A DNA stretch of 64,000 bases, from assembly GCA_024508855.1 (NCBI GenBank), contig JANINJ010000045.1, forward strand, positions 36,579 to 100,578, read 5' to 3'. A program made the position numbers and the translations under genes. Positions 1 through 10,853 of this stretch are shown here, one piece after another. Origin of the DNA: Xanthobacteraceae bacterium. GTDB lineage: Bacteria > Pseudomonadota > Alphaproteobacteria > Rhizobiales > Xanthobacteraceae. Positions within the stretch are counted from its first letter, which is position 1; every line of letters starts with the position of its first letter. The notes below the pieces were generated by a model. That model ran no database searches, had not been told where the DNA came from, and saw only the letters and a program-made list of their open reading frames with translations.

Positions 1-4
1 TCCG

Positions 5-550
5 CTACTGTTCGTTGCCGCCTTCCTGACGGCTGGCCTCGAACAGGAACCAGGTCCGGCGCTCGGTGGCGTCGATGAAATTCTCCAAAAGGCCCGCGGT
101 CGCGGCGTCTTCGAGATCGTCGACCACCTTGTGCGCCTTGCGCATTGCGGCTGCGACTTTCTTGTTGTCGTTCATCAGTTCGCGCAGCATCTCGCGTGGC
201 GGCACATAGGGTTCGTCGTTGTCCTTGAGAGTTTGCAGTTTCGAAATCTGGCCGATCGAGCGGAGCGTGGTGCCGCCCACCTTACGGACGCGCTCGGCCA
301 GTTCGTCGGTCGTCGCGAAAATCTGGTCGGATTGCTCGTCGAGCAGCAGGTGATAATCGCGGAAATGCCGGCCGCTAATGTGCCAATGAAAATTCTTGGT
401 CTTCATGTACAGGGCGAATGTGTCGGCGAGCAGCTTGTTGAGGGTCGCCGAAATCTTGTCGACCGCTTCCTGCGGCAGATCGGTGGGCGTATCCAATTCC
501 GGGGAGACTTTGGCGGACGAACCGTTGGATGAACTCTTGGCTTTTGTCAC
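5..550 (-). CDS. dps: Dps family ferritin-like DNA-protection protein
   Basis: This 181-residue protein belongs to the Dps family, which oxidises and stores iron in a 12-subunit cage and protects DNA in starved or oxidatively stressed cells. The intersubunit ferroxidase set is visible: H55 (in FHWH), H67, D71, D82 and E86. The first 25 residues are Ser/Lys-rich and probably disordered, like the DNA-binding tails of other Dps proteins. Translation starts at GTG 548-550, chosen because an AGGAAGG ribosome binding site lies about 7 bases upstream. The gene is complete; its TAG stop is at the window edge. It is divergent from the methyltransferase gene. The family call is firm; DNA binding by the tail is inferred. 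Confidence 0.95.
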   Translation of the reverse strand: MTKAKSSSNGSSAKVSPELDTPTDLPQEAVDKISATLNKLLADTFALYMKTKNFHWHISGRHFRDYHLLLDEQSDQIFATTDELAERVRKVGGTTLRSIGQISKLQTLKDNDEPYVPPREMLRELMNDNKKVAAAMRKAHKVVDDLEDAATAGLLENFIDATERRTWFLFEASRQEGGNEQ

Positions 551-710
551 GATATACCTTCCTGTCGGCTACAACGCGTCAACAAACGGAGCGGGCGCGG
601 CAAGCGGCCAACGGGACGCTTGCCCGGACGCGAAAAATCCCTAGACCCTTCAACGCAGTACGATTAAGCCGGTTCCACCGGCGGAACAGCGACAGGCACG
701 GCACACGCAC

Positions 711-1406
711 ATGGACGAATGGATCGACTATTACGATTCGACCCACACGATTTACGCGAGCAAGCAGCATCGCGACGTCCACTTCGAGGTCATCGCCAAC
801 GACATCATCGGCTACATCCCCTCGCCCGACGCGGTGGTTCTGGATTACGCCTGCGGCGAAGCCCTGTCGGCCGCGCGCGTCGCCAGCGCCTGCGGCAAAC
901 TGATCCTCGCGGAGCCGGCGCCGGGCGTGCGCGGACGGCTGATCGCCCGTTTTGCACCCAATACCAAGATCCGCGTGCGGTCGCTCGACGAGTTGCGCGG
1001 GATGGAGGAGCTATCGGTCGATCTCGCCGTCCTGAACTCGGCGGCGCAGTACATGACTCCAGCCGAACTCGATAGCGCCTTCGCGGTGATCCACCGGGCG
1101 CTCAAGCCGGACGGCGTTCTGGTGCTCGGCGATATCCTCGATCCCCGCGTCGGCATGGGCCGCGACGTGATGGCCCTGTTGCGCTTCGGCGCATCGCACG
1201 GTTTCCTGAAGGATGCGCTGGTCGGGCTGGTGCGCACCGCGCTGTCCGATTACCGGCAATTGCGCTCGCGGGTTGGGTTGCAGCACTACAGCGAGGCGGA
1301 GATGCTGGCCAAGCTCAAGGCTGCCGGATATTCGGCATCGCGCGCGCCGAAGAACATCGGGCACAATGACGCGCGCATGACATTCGTGGCGCGTCCGATC
1401 GACTGA
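711..1406 (+). CDS. Class I SAM-dependent methyltransferase
   Basis: This 231-residue soluble protein has the SAM-binding motif I VLDYACGEA near residues 43-51, an acidic residue at the end of the next strand (AEPAPG), and a later LKPDGVLVLGDIL segment typical of the Rossmann-like class I methyltransferase fold. The C-terminal third (SRVGLQHYSEAEMLAKLKAAG) resembles the substrate-side cap of small-molecule methyltransferases. The substrate cannot be told from the sequence. No strong ribosome binding site precedes the ATG. It stands alone between dps (divergent) and tRNA-Cys. Confidence 0.85.
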   Translation: MDEWIDYYDSTHTIYASKQHRDVHFEVIANDIIGYIPSPDAVVLDYACGEALSAARVASACGKLILAEPAPGVRGRLIARFAPNTKIRVRSLDELRGMEELSVDLAVLNSAAQYMTPAELDSAFAVIHRALKPDGVLVLGDILDPRVGMGRDVMALLRFGASHGFLKDALVGLVRTALSDYRQLRSRVGLQHYSEAEMLAKLKAAGYSASRAPKNIGHNDARMTFVARPID

Positions 1407-1496
1407 GTTCGTATGCCGATGGTCGTACCAAGCGACCATTAGGGTTAATCACAGAGAGCACTTTCTCTCGATCCCGTGATGGGTGATTATACGCGT

Positions 1497-1570
1497 GGCC
1501 CGGTGGCGGAACGTCTACGCAAGAGCGTGCAAAACTCTTTATCCTGGTTCAAATCCAGGCTGGGCCTCCA
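1497..1570 (+). tRNA. tRNA-Cys (anticodon GCA)
   Basis: The 74 bases fold as a tRNA with an encoded CCA end. The acceptor stem GGCCCGG pairs with CTGGGCC (one G-T pair), and the T arm is CCTGG-TTCAAAT-CCAGG. The anticodon loop GTGCAAA carries GCA, so it decodes cysteine codons. The anticodon stem is odd: AGAGC faces ACTCT, leaving a C-A mismatch next to the loop, and loop position 32 is G rather than a pyrimidine. The other arms look functional. Confidence 0.88.
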
Positions 1571-1832
1571 TCTCTTTCCTCAGCTTCTGCCTCGCGGCGC
1601 GTGACGCCCGGAGGAGTTTCCGGATCCCGACCAGCGGCGTCCGGCACCATCCCCGAAGACCTTCCCCAAATTGCCGGTTGATCGGTGGCTTAAAGGCCTT
1701 TCAACGCTCCGGAAACTGGTCTAAAGACACCTCGCGCGCCGGGGAAACCTAGCGCTAAGGCTCAAGGGACGCGCGGCTGCGCGCCCTTTTTTTATGCCAA
1801 AATTCCTGTTCGACGCCTGCCCGTGAGACTTG

Positions 1833-5297
<3,465 letters not shown>

Positions 5298-5353
5298 TCT
5301 TCAGCCACACTGTGCGGCAATCGATCGGCAAGACGTTGTCGCGACCGGAACAC

Positions 5354-5385
5354 AAGTAACTGGAATGCGAGTAAAGTAACTGGAA
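5354..5385. repeat. 12-bp direct repeat, 20-bp period, upstream of greA
   Basis: The word AAGTAACTGGAA occurs exactly at 5354-5365 and again at 5374-5385. The two copies are offset by 20 bp, about two helical turns, so they lie on the same DNA face about 140 bp upstream of the greA start. This spacing is common for tandem activator or response-regulator sites. No factor can be named. Confidence 0.6.
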
Positions 5386-5526
5386 CTCCCGGGTTACGGG
5401 GTTGTTTTCGTTCCGGGGTTTGCCAGTCTGTAGATCGCGACCGGAGGCTGCGTTGCAGCCCTCGGCCGTAAAGCTGTTTCCTGCGGCCCCCAACGGCGCG
5501 CATGAATCATCAAAGGACGAGGATAA

Positions 5527-6003
5527 ATGGTTGATAAGGTTCCGATGACCCCGAGCGGTCATGCTGCCCTCGAACTCGAATTGAAGCAGCGCCAGTCGGT
5601 CGACCGGCCGCGCATCATCGAGCAGATCGCGGAAGCGCGATCGCATGGCGACCTGTCGGAAAACGCCGAATATCACGCGGCGAAGGAAGAGCAGTCGCAC
5701 AACGAAGGCCGCATCGCGGAGCTGGAAGACAAGCTGGCGCGCGCCGACATCATCGACGTCAGCAAGCTGTCCGGCGATACCATCAAGTTCGGCGCGACGG
5801 TCACGCTGATCGATGAAGACACCGAGAAGAAGGCGGTCTGGCAGATCGTCGGCGAGAGCGAGGCGGACGCCAAGAAGGGCCGCATCTCGATCACCTCGCC
5901 GCTGGCGCGCGCCCTGATTGGAAAGACCAAGGGCGTGTCAGTCGAAGTGATGGCGCCGGGCGGCGCCAAGGCCTACGAAATCGCCAAGGTCGAATGGCGC
6001 TGA
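5527..6003 (+). CDS. greA: Transcript cleavage factor GreA
   Basis: This 158-residue protein has the standard GreA length. An N-terminal antiparallel coiled coil (about residues 1-75) carries the acidic tip region ([16 protein letters not shown]) that reaches into the RNA polymerase secondary channel and stimulates cleavage of backtracked RNA. The C-terminal FKBP-like domain binds the polymerase ([14 protein letters not shown]). An AGGACGAGG ribosome binding site precedes the ATG. It is followed by its own intrinsic terminator, so it is probably monocistronic, with a 229-bp leader/intergenic region after carB. Confidence 0.97.
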   Translation: MVDKVPMTPSGHAALELELKQRQSVDRPRIIEQIAEARSHGDLSENAEYHAAKEEQSHNEGRIAELEDKLARADIIDVSKLSGDTIKFGATVTLIDEDTEKKAVWQIVGESEADAKKGRISITSPLARALIGKTKGVSVEVMAPGGAKAYEIAKVEWR

Positions 6004-6033
6004 CCTCGAGGCCAGCCTAAATGGACCGGGATG

Positions 6034-6059
6034 AAAAGCCGCGCATGTCGCGGCTTTTT
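6034..6059 (+). terminator. Intrinsic terminator of greA
   Basis: AGCCGCG (6037-6043) pairs with CGCGGCT (6049-6055) around a 5-base loop, preceded by an A run and followed by TTTT. This is a classical rho-independent terminator 30 bases after the greA stop. Confidence 0.9.
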
Positions 6060-6202
6060 CGTATCTTGACAGTATAACGCCGTCCGCAACAATCGAGCGC
6101 TCTGGAATATTTCCAAGGGAAACGTGTTTTCATCACTCGAGCGTGACCCGTCCGTCGTCACGTGACACTGTAAGAAGCTGTCTTTCAACAGGGGGAATCA
6201 AC

Positions 6203-6604
6203 GTGGACCAAATGCTCGCCCGATGGCAACCGACGGCCTTGAGCCTGTTTCGTTTCATCACCGGCCTTTTGCTGTTTCAGTACGGCGTGGCCAAGATCTT
6301 CAAGTTTCCGGTGCTGCCATACTTCGCGAACATCCCGCCGCTCATCACCTTCGCCGGTGCGCTCGAACTGGTCGGCGGCGCGCTGCTGATGCTCGGGCTG
6401 TTCACGCGGCCGGTGGCCTTTATCCTCGCCGGTGAAATGGCCTTTGCGTATTTCCTGGGCCACATGTTCAAGAGCGGCTCGCCGGTATTCCTGCCGTTGA
6501 TCAACGGCGGCACCGCAGCGATCCTGTTCTGCTTTGCCTGCCTTTACCTGTCCACGTCAGGCGGCGGCCCGATCAGCGTCGATGCGATGCGCAAGAAGAG
6601 CTGA
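6203..6604 (+). CDS. DoxX family inner-membrane protein
   Basis: This 133-residue protein has four predicted membrane helices and the DoxX-family pattern: RFITGLLLFQYGVAKIF in helix 1, then GALELVGGALLMLGLFTRPVAFIL. The family is associated with quinone-linked or redox membrane functions, but the exact role here is unknown. The GTG start at 6203 is chosen because an AGGGGG ribosome binding site sits about 7 bases upstream; a longer in-frame ATG at 6143 has none. It converges with the DUF4242 gene, and a long hairpin lies between them. Confidence 0.85.
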   Translation: MDQMLARWQPTALSLFRFITGLLLFQYGVAKIFKFPVLPYFANIPPLITFAGALELVGGALLMLGLFTRPVAFILAGEMAFAYFLGHMFKSGSPVFLPLINGGTAAILFCFACLYLSTSGGGPISVDAMRKKS

Positions 6605-6633
6605 CCTAGCAAACCAAAGCATACAACCTGACA

Positions 6634-6666
6634 AGGCCGCTCCTCGGCTATGCCGGGGTGCGGCCT
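6634..6666. terminator. Hairpin between convergent genes
   Basis: A 14-pair stem with one internal mismatch (AGGCCGC at 6634-6640 with GCGGCCT at 6660-6666, inner arm CCTCGGC/GCCGGGG) lies between the DoxX gene and the convergent DUF4242 gene. There is no proper T run on either strand, so it may be a weak bidirectional terminator or an mRNA-end stabiliser. Confidence 0.55.
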
Positions 6667-6691
6667 CTGCTTTAGGCGACCGAGCGAACGA

Positions 6692-6991
6692 TCATGCTTC
6701 CGATACTCCCGGCGCTGCCAGTGCCGGGTCCAGAACGCGGAGTACCCGGTGGACTCTCACGTTGCCGCCGATCCCTGCGTTCCGAACGTAGTCCTCGATT
6801 ACCTGTTCGCTCTCAACGACGACCAGCCCGAAAAGTTTTCTGTCATCGGTCGCGTAAGTGCACAGCCAGTGCATCTTGCCTTGGGTTGCAACGATGGCAT
6901 TCAACGCGATGCGGGCATGCCGCGCAGCCTGCTCGTCATCCGTTACGTCGAAATTTTCCGGCAGGTCACGCTCGATCAGGACCTTTATCAT
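6692..6991 (-). CDS. DUF4242-like small protein
   Basis: This 99-residue soluble protein has the ferredoxin-like layout of DUF4242/SCO4226-type proteins: MIKVLIERDLPENFDV at the start, KMHWLCTYATDDRKLFGLVVVESEQVIEDYVRNAG in the middle and a VHRVLRVLDPAL end. Some members of this family bind nickel. Here a histidine (MHW) and nearby residues could do so, but that is only a family-based guess. It is a single gene between DoxX (convergent) and the Lrp regulator. Confidence 0.65.
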   Translation of the reverse strand: MIKVLIERDLPENFDVTDDEQAARHARIALNAIVATQGKMHWLCTYATDDRKLFGLVVVESEQVIEDYVRNAGIGGNVRVHRVLRVLDPALAAPGVSEA

Positions 6992-7048
6992 GGCCTATCC
7001 TCCAATTCCGCATCTGCTCCGCTTCAGAATTGGAAGGTTAGAGTCCAG

Positions 7049-7528
7049 TCAGTCCGAGACCTTCAATTCCAGCGGCACGGCCGCGGCATATTTTGAATTC
7101 TGCAGCACCAGCGAGGTGCGGACGTTGCGCACATGCGGCGCGGCGGTGAGTTGGGTGACGAATTCCTGAAACGTCGCCATGTCCGGCGCCACGCATTTCA
7201 GGATGAAATCGACTTCGCCCGACAGCATCCAGCATTCCCGCACCAGCGGCGCGTCGCGGACGAACTCCTCGAAGGCGCGCAGGTCGGCGTCGGCCTGACT
7301 CGACAGATGCACCGAGGCGAACACCGTAACGTCGAAGCCGAGCAGCCGCGGATCGAGCAGGCCGCGGTAGCCCTGGATGTAGCCCTCTTCTTCCAGCGTA
7401 CGGACCCGGCGCAGGCACGGCGGCGGGGAAATTCCGACCCGTTTGGCCAGTTCGACATTGGTGATTCTGCCGTCGGCCTGAATTTCGCTCAGAATTCTCA
7501 GATCGATCTCATCGAGGGTCTTTGACAC
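7049..7528 (-). CDS. Lrp/AsnC family transcriptional regulator
   Basis: This 159-residue protein has an N-terminal winged helix (ILSEIQADGRITNVELAKRVGISPPPCLRRVRTLEEEGYIQGY, about residues 10-55) and a C-terminal RAM/AsnC ligand-binding domain (DVTVFASVHL to VRTSLVLQ). This is the full architecture of feast/famine regulators, which respond to amino acids. The start is GTG at 7526-7528 with a GGGGA ribosome binding site. A strong Lrp-type palindrome lies 61-81 bp upstream, so autoregulation is likely. It is divergent from trxB, and the shared region may also control trxB. The ligand is unknown. Confidence 0.93.
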   Translation of the reverse strand: MSKTLDEIDLRILSEIQADGRITNVELAKRVGISPPPCLRRVRTLEEEGYIQGYRGLLDPRLLGFDVTVFASVHLSSQADADLRAFEEFVRDAPLVRECWMLSGEVDFILKCVAPDMATFQEFVTQLTAAPHVRNVRTSLVLQNSKYAAAVPLELKVSD

Positions 7529-7588
7529 GCCAATCCCCGGCTACGATTTTGAAGAAGTTGGCCTACCCATAGCGCAAGCCAAGCCGAT

Positions 7589-7609
7589 TTGCGCAATTTT
7601 ATTACGCAA
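7589..7609. promoter_or_regulatory. Predicted Lrp/AsnC operator in the lrp-trxB intergenic region
   Basis: A 21-bp inverted repeat has arms TTGCGCAAT and ATTACGCAA around TTT, with one mismatch between the arms and an AT-rich centre. This TTGCG...CGCAA layout matches the general shape of Lrp/AsnC-family sites. It lies between the regulator and trxB. A further half-like word GCGCAA is at 7572-7577. Confidence 0.6.
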
Positions 7610-7714
7610 CCAGTGCTCCAAAAGACGCCTCTTCACGGGAATTTTTGTTCCCATGTATTGCAAATCTTGCATGGCTGGCCAGATAACCTAAACTGACTGT
7701 AATGTTCTTGAGCA

Positions 7715-7741
7715 CTGCGCGAACACTTTTCGCGCAGTTTT
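7715..7741 (+). terminator. Terminator-like hairpin in the trxB leader
   Basis: CTGCGCGAA (7715-7723) pairs perfectly with TTCGCGCAG (7729-7737) around a 5-base loop and is followed by TTTT. It points toward trxB and ends 43 bases before its start codon. It could end a short leader RNA or act as an attenuator, and no upstream plus-strand gene needs it. Confidence 0.6.
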
Positions 7742-7784
7742 CGTGCCGCGACGACGCGCTAGCCTAAAGAAAGGGCTTGTATCC

Positions 7785-8750
7785 ATGCCCGCCCCGATAC
7801 ACGCAAAGGTTGTCATCATCGGATCCGGACCGGCCGGCTATACGGCTGCGATCTACGCGGCGCGCGCCATGCTCGAACCGATCCTGATCCAGGGCATCCA
7901 GCCGGGCGGGCAGCTCACCATCACCACCGACGTCGAGAACTACCCGGGCTTCGGCGACGTGATCCAGGGCCCGTGGCTGATGGAGCAGATGGAGAAGCAG
8001 GCGGCGCATGTCGGCACCAAGATCGTCACCGATCTGGTGACCAAGCTCGAACTCGGACAGCGCCCGTTCCGCCTCACCTGCGATAGCGGCGATGTGTATC
8101 TCGCCGAAACCGTCATCCTTGCCACCGGCGCGCAGGCGCGCTGGCTCGGCACGCCGTCGGAAGAGAAATTCAAGGGCTTTGGCGTTTCCGCTTGCGCCAC
8201 CTGCGACGGCTTCTTCTATCGCGGCAAGGAAGTCGTCGTGGTCGGCGGCGGCAACACCGCAGTCGAGGAAGCGCTGTTCCTGACCAACTTCGCGTCGCAG
8301 GTAACGATCGTTCACCGCCGCGATCATTTCCGCGCCGAACGCATCCTGCAGGACCGGCTGTTCAATCATCCGAAGATCAAGGTGGTGTGGGACAGCGTCA
8401 TCGACGAAATCTGCGGCGACGAGAATCCCAGCAAGGTCACGCACGTCCGGCTGAAGAACATCAAGACCGGCGCGCTCACCGATGTGCCCGCCGACGGCGT
8501 CTTCATCGCCATCGGCCACGCGCCCGCGACCGAACTGGTCGCCGGACAGATCAAGATGAAACCTTCGGGTTATGTGGAGGTAGCGTCGCATTCGACGGCG
8601 ACTTCCGTACCCGGAGTCTTCGCGGCAGGCGACGTCGCCGACGAAACCTATCGTCAAGCAGTCACTGCAGCCGGCATGGGATGCATGGCAGCGCTTGAAG
8701 CCGAGCGCTTCCTCGCTCACCACGCGGTCGACCGGGCAGCCGCGGAGTAG
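7785..8750 (+). CDS. trxB: Thioredoxin-disulfide reductase
   Basis: This FAD/NADPH enzyme reduces thioredoxin in the cytoplasm. The 321-residue protein has the FAD-binding GSGPAGYTAAIYAAR motif (about residues 14-28), the redox-active CATC pair in SACATCDGFFYRG, the NADPH-binding GGGNTAVEEALFL motif and the closing GVFAAGDVADETYRQAVTAAGMGC. The ATG at 7785 is preferred over an in-frame GTG at 7743, because the protein then begins with the standard short lead into the FAD motif and an AAAGGG site lies upstream. The LysR gene begins 2 bases after its stop, so the two are probably cotranscribed. Confidence 0.96.
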   Translation: MPAPIHAKVVIIGSGPAGYTAAIYAARAMLEPILIQGIQPGGQLTITTDVENYPGFGDVIQGPWLMEQMEKQAAHVGTKIVTDLVTKLELGQRPFRLTCDSGDVYLAETVILATGAQARWLGTPSEEKFKGFGVSACATCDGFFYRGKEVVVVGGGNTAVEEALFLTNFASQVTIVHRRDHFRAERILQDRLFNHPKIKVVWDSVIDEICGDENPSKVTHVRLKNIKTGALTDVPADGVFIAIGHAPATELVAGQIKMKPSGYVEVASHSTATSVPGVFAAGDVADETYRQAVTAAGMGCMAALEAERFLAHHAVDRAAAE

Positions 8751-8752
8751 CC

Positions 8753-9676
8753 ATGCCTCGAAGCCACGATGGGTTCTCCGATATGGATTGGGATAAACTA
8801 AAGGTCTTCCACGCCGCAGCCGAGGCGGGAAGTTTTACGCATGCCGGCGAACAACTGGGACTGTCGCAGTCCGCGGTGTCGCGTCAGGTTAGTGCGCTGG
8901 AGCAGGAACTGTCGGTGTCGCTCTTCCACCGTCATGCGCGCGGCCTGATCCTCACCGAACAGGGCGACCTGCTGTTTCGCACCGCACATGACGTCTTCAT
9001 GCAGTTGCAGGCGGCGCGGGCCAAGCTGACCGACAGCCGCGAGCGGCCGAGCGGTGACCTCAAGGTAACCACCACGCCCGGCGTCGGCATCCACTGGCTG
9101 ATTCCGCGGCTCGGGGAATTCACCGCGCTGTTTCCGGAGATCCGTATCTCGCTGATCGTCACTGACGAGGAGCTGGATCTGTCGATGCGCGAAGCGGATG
9201 TCGCGATCCGCACCCGCAAGCCGACGCAGCCCGACCTGATCCAGCGCAAGCTGTTCGCGATGGGCTTCCACGCTTACTGCTCGCCGGAATACATCAAGCA
9301 CTTCGGCACGCCGCGCACGCTCGAAGAACTCGACGGTCATCGCATCATCATGCTGAGCGACGCACAGGTGCCTCCGCACCTGCAGAATCGCGCCTGGCTG
9401 ATCGAGGCCGGCCGCAACGGCTCGGGACCGCGCGAGCCGTTCTTCAAGGTCAACAATATCCTCGGACTGGTCCGTGCCTGCCAGCAGGGCCTCGGCATCG
9501 CCGCGCTACCTGACTACCTTGTCGAGGAGAACAACCGCCTGGTGCAGCTGTTCAGCGAGTCGGATCAGATTCAACTCGATACGTATTTTGTCTATCCGGA
9601 GGAACTGAAGACCGTGGCGCGCGTTCAGGCGTTCCGCGACTTCATCGTCAGCAAGTCGCAGCGCTGGCGCGAATAG
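8753..9676 (+). CDS. LysR family transcriptional regulator
   Basis: The 307-residue protein has an N-terminal winged helix (LKVFHAAAEAGSFTHAGEQLGLSQSAVSRQVSALEQEL) followed by a LysR substrate-binding domain (GDLKVTTTPGVGIHWLIPRL onward). The start at 8753 has a CGGAG ribosome binding site, while a shorter form from ATG 8783 would begin MDWDKLKVF. Its gene follows trxB by 2 bases, which suggests a role in redox-linked control, perhaps of trxB itself. The effector and targets are not visible in the sequence. Confidence 0.92.
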   Translation: MPRSHDGFSDMDWDKLKVFHAAAEAGSFTHAGEQLGLSQSAVSRQVSALEQELSVSLFHRHARGLILTEQGDLLFRTAHDVFMQLQAARAKLTDSRERPSGDLKVTTTPGVGIHWLIPRLGEFTALFPEIRISLIVTDEELDLSMREADVAIRTRKPTQPDLIQRKLFAMGFHAYCSPEYIKHFGTPRTLEELDGHRIIMLSDAQVPPHLQNRAWLIEAGRNGSGPREPFFKVNNILGLVRACQQGLGIAALPDYLVEENNRLVQLFSESDQIQLDTYFVYPEELKTVARVQAFRDFIVSKSQRWRE

Positions 9677-9779
9677 CTGCCCTGCATGCCTTCAGTCACC
9701 GCATGACTGACATGCGACATGTCAGCTTGCTGCGACGCTCTCGCAGGGATCATACTGACCGCACACTGAGAGTTCGCGT

Positions 9780-9898
9780 TGCGCATTTGTCCCCCTCCTC
9801 TAGTGGCGCGGAAGCTCAGTTATCCCTCTTGGAAGGTGATTGTGTCGGCCTCTTGTGGCCAATGCCTTAAACCGGGCTCTTTGAGCCCGGTTTTTTTT
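9780..9898 (+). ncRNA. Candidate small RNA (start uncertain)
   Basis: The 331-bp gap between the LysR and ParA genes ends in a very strong plus-strand terminator about 190 bases after the lysR stop, farther than expected for a normal 3' end. The stretch before it holds the pyrimidine run CCCCCTCCTCT (9791-9801), which is complementary to a Shine-Dalgarno sequence, and a small GGCC...GGCC hairpin (9847-9860). No convincing ORF is present. It could be an independent sRNA or one processed from the lysR 3' UTR. The 5' end shown is a guess, as no clear promoter was recognised. Confidence 0.35.
9870..9898 (+). terminator. Strong intrinsic terminator
   Basis: AACCGGGCTC and GAGCCCGGTT form a 10-pair stem around TTT, followed by a further run of T. 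It ends either the trxB-lysR transcript or a separate small RNA. Confidence 0.92.
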
Positions 9899-9956
9899 CG
9901 TTCTATCGCCATGGCCGATCCGCTCTGCAGGCGGACCTGAATTTGCGCCACCTCAC

Positions 9957-9985
9957 AAAACAAAACGCGCGACACGCGCGCGTTT
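9957..9985 (-). terminator. Intrinsic terminator of the ParA gene
   Basis: On the minus strand AACGCGCG pairs with CGCGCGTT around CGTGT, and a TTGTTTT tract follows. It lies about 25 bases after the ParA stop and faces the opposing terminator at 9870-9898. Confidence 0.75.
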
Positions 9986-10007
9986 GAAAGGCCATCGTAA
10001 CGATCGG

Positions 10008-10688
10008 TTACGCGGCTTGCTTGTGCATGGCGCCGTTGGCGGAAGCGCTGCCGCGGATCGCCTTGACCGAACGATCGATCGCAGCCCATAGACGGCTGAT
10101 CTCCGACGCCGCGCGGCCTTCGGAATAATATTCCTGAGCACCTTCGCCGTGACCGAGCGCGAGCAACAGATCGGCGCGATTGGTGATCTGGCCGCTCCAC
10201 ACCGGTGCGCGGAATTTGGCGAGCGCCTCGCGTGCGATGGTGACGATCCGGCTTTCGACGCCTTCGCGAAGTGCAGGCGCGCCATTGAGAACGACCGCAT
10301 AAGGCTTGCGCGCCGAACGGCAGGTCTGGATGGTTTCCTGCACGGCATTGACGTCGAACACGCCGGGCCTTGCGGGAATGATCACCATCGTCGCATTGCG
10401 AACCGCATCTTCGACGACAGCGGACATATTCGGCGGCGTATCGATGAAGACCCACTCGTAGCCATCGCGCTTTGCGGCCGCTACGATCTCGCTGACGGAA
10501 CGGTTAGCGGTCTTCAGCGGAGGCTCGTTGGTGCCTCGCAGCTTGTGCCACAGTGTCAGCGATCCTTGCGGATCGGCATCGACAAGCAGACATGGCCTCG
10601 ACGGTTTGTGGACGTGCGCGGCAAGATGAGCCGTCAGCGTGCTCTTTCCCGAGCCACCTTTGCGTGATGCAAAAACAATAACGTTCAT
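10008..10688 (-). CDS. ParA family ATPase (orphan, no ParB partner)
   Basis: This 226-residue protein has the deviant Walker A motif KGGSGKST (about residues 10-17), Walker A' LLVDADPQGS and a FIDTPP Walker B, characteristic of ParA/MinD-type ATPases that position DNA or protein cargo. There is no parB or centromere-like repeat nearby, so it is not the chromosomal parAB pair. Orphan ParAs often place chemoreceptor or other complexes. An ATG with GGAGG 7 bases upstream supports the start. It is transcribed alone, bounded by its own terminator. Confidence 0.88.
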   Translation of the reverse strand: MNVIVFASRKGGSGKSTLTAHLAAHVHKPSRPCLLVDADPQGSLTLWHKLRGTNEPPLKTANRSVSEIVAAAKRDGYEWVFIDTPPNMSAVVEDAVRNATMVIIPARPGVFDVNAVQETIQTCRSARKPYAVVLNGAPALREGVESRIVTIAREALAKFRAPVWSGQITNRADLLLALGHGEGAQEYYSEGRAASEISRLWAAIDRSVKAIRGSASANGAMHKQAA

Positions 10689-10853
10689 ACCTTGGCCTCC
10701 AGATTGACCCCAGGAGGCGAAAGTGAATCAGGTTGCTGATTCGTTAAAGCAAAATTTGTGTCTTTGCTCTGCCGAACTACTGTATTTGGTGGCAATCTGG
10801 GCCTTTTGAGTCACACCTGGCCCGCAAATGCGAGAAAATCGACGGACAAGCCG

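Noticed and set aside
1483-1752. 89-codon ORF across tRNA-Cys
   Set aside because: It runs through the tRNA gene, lacks a ribosome binding site and has no protein-like features.
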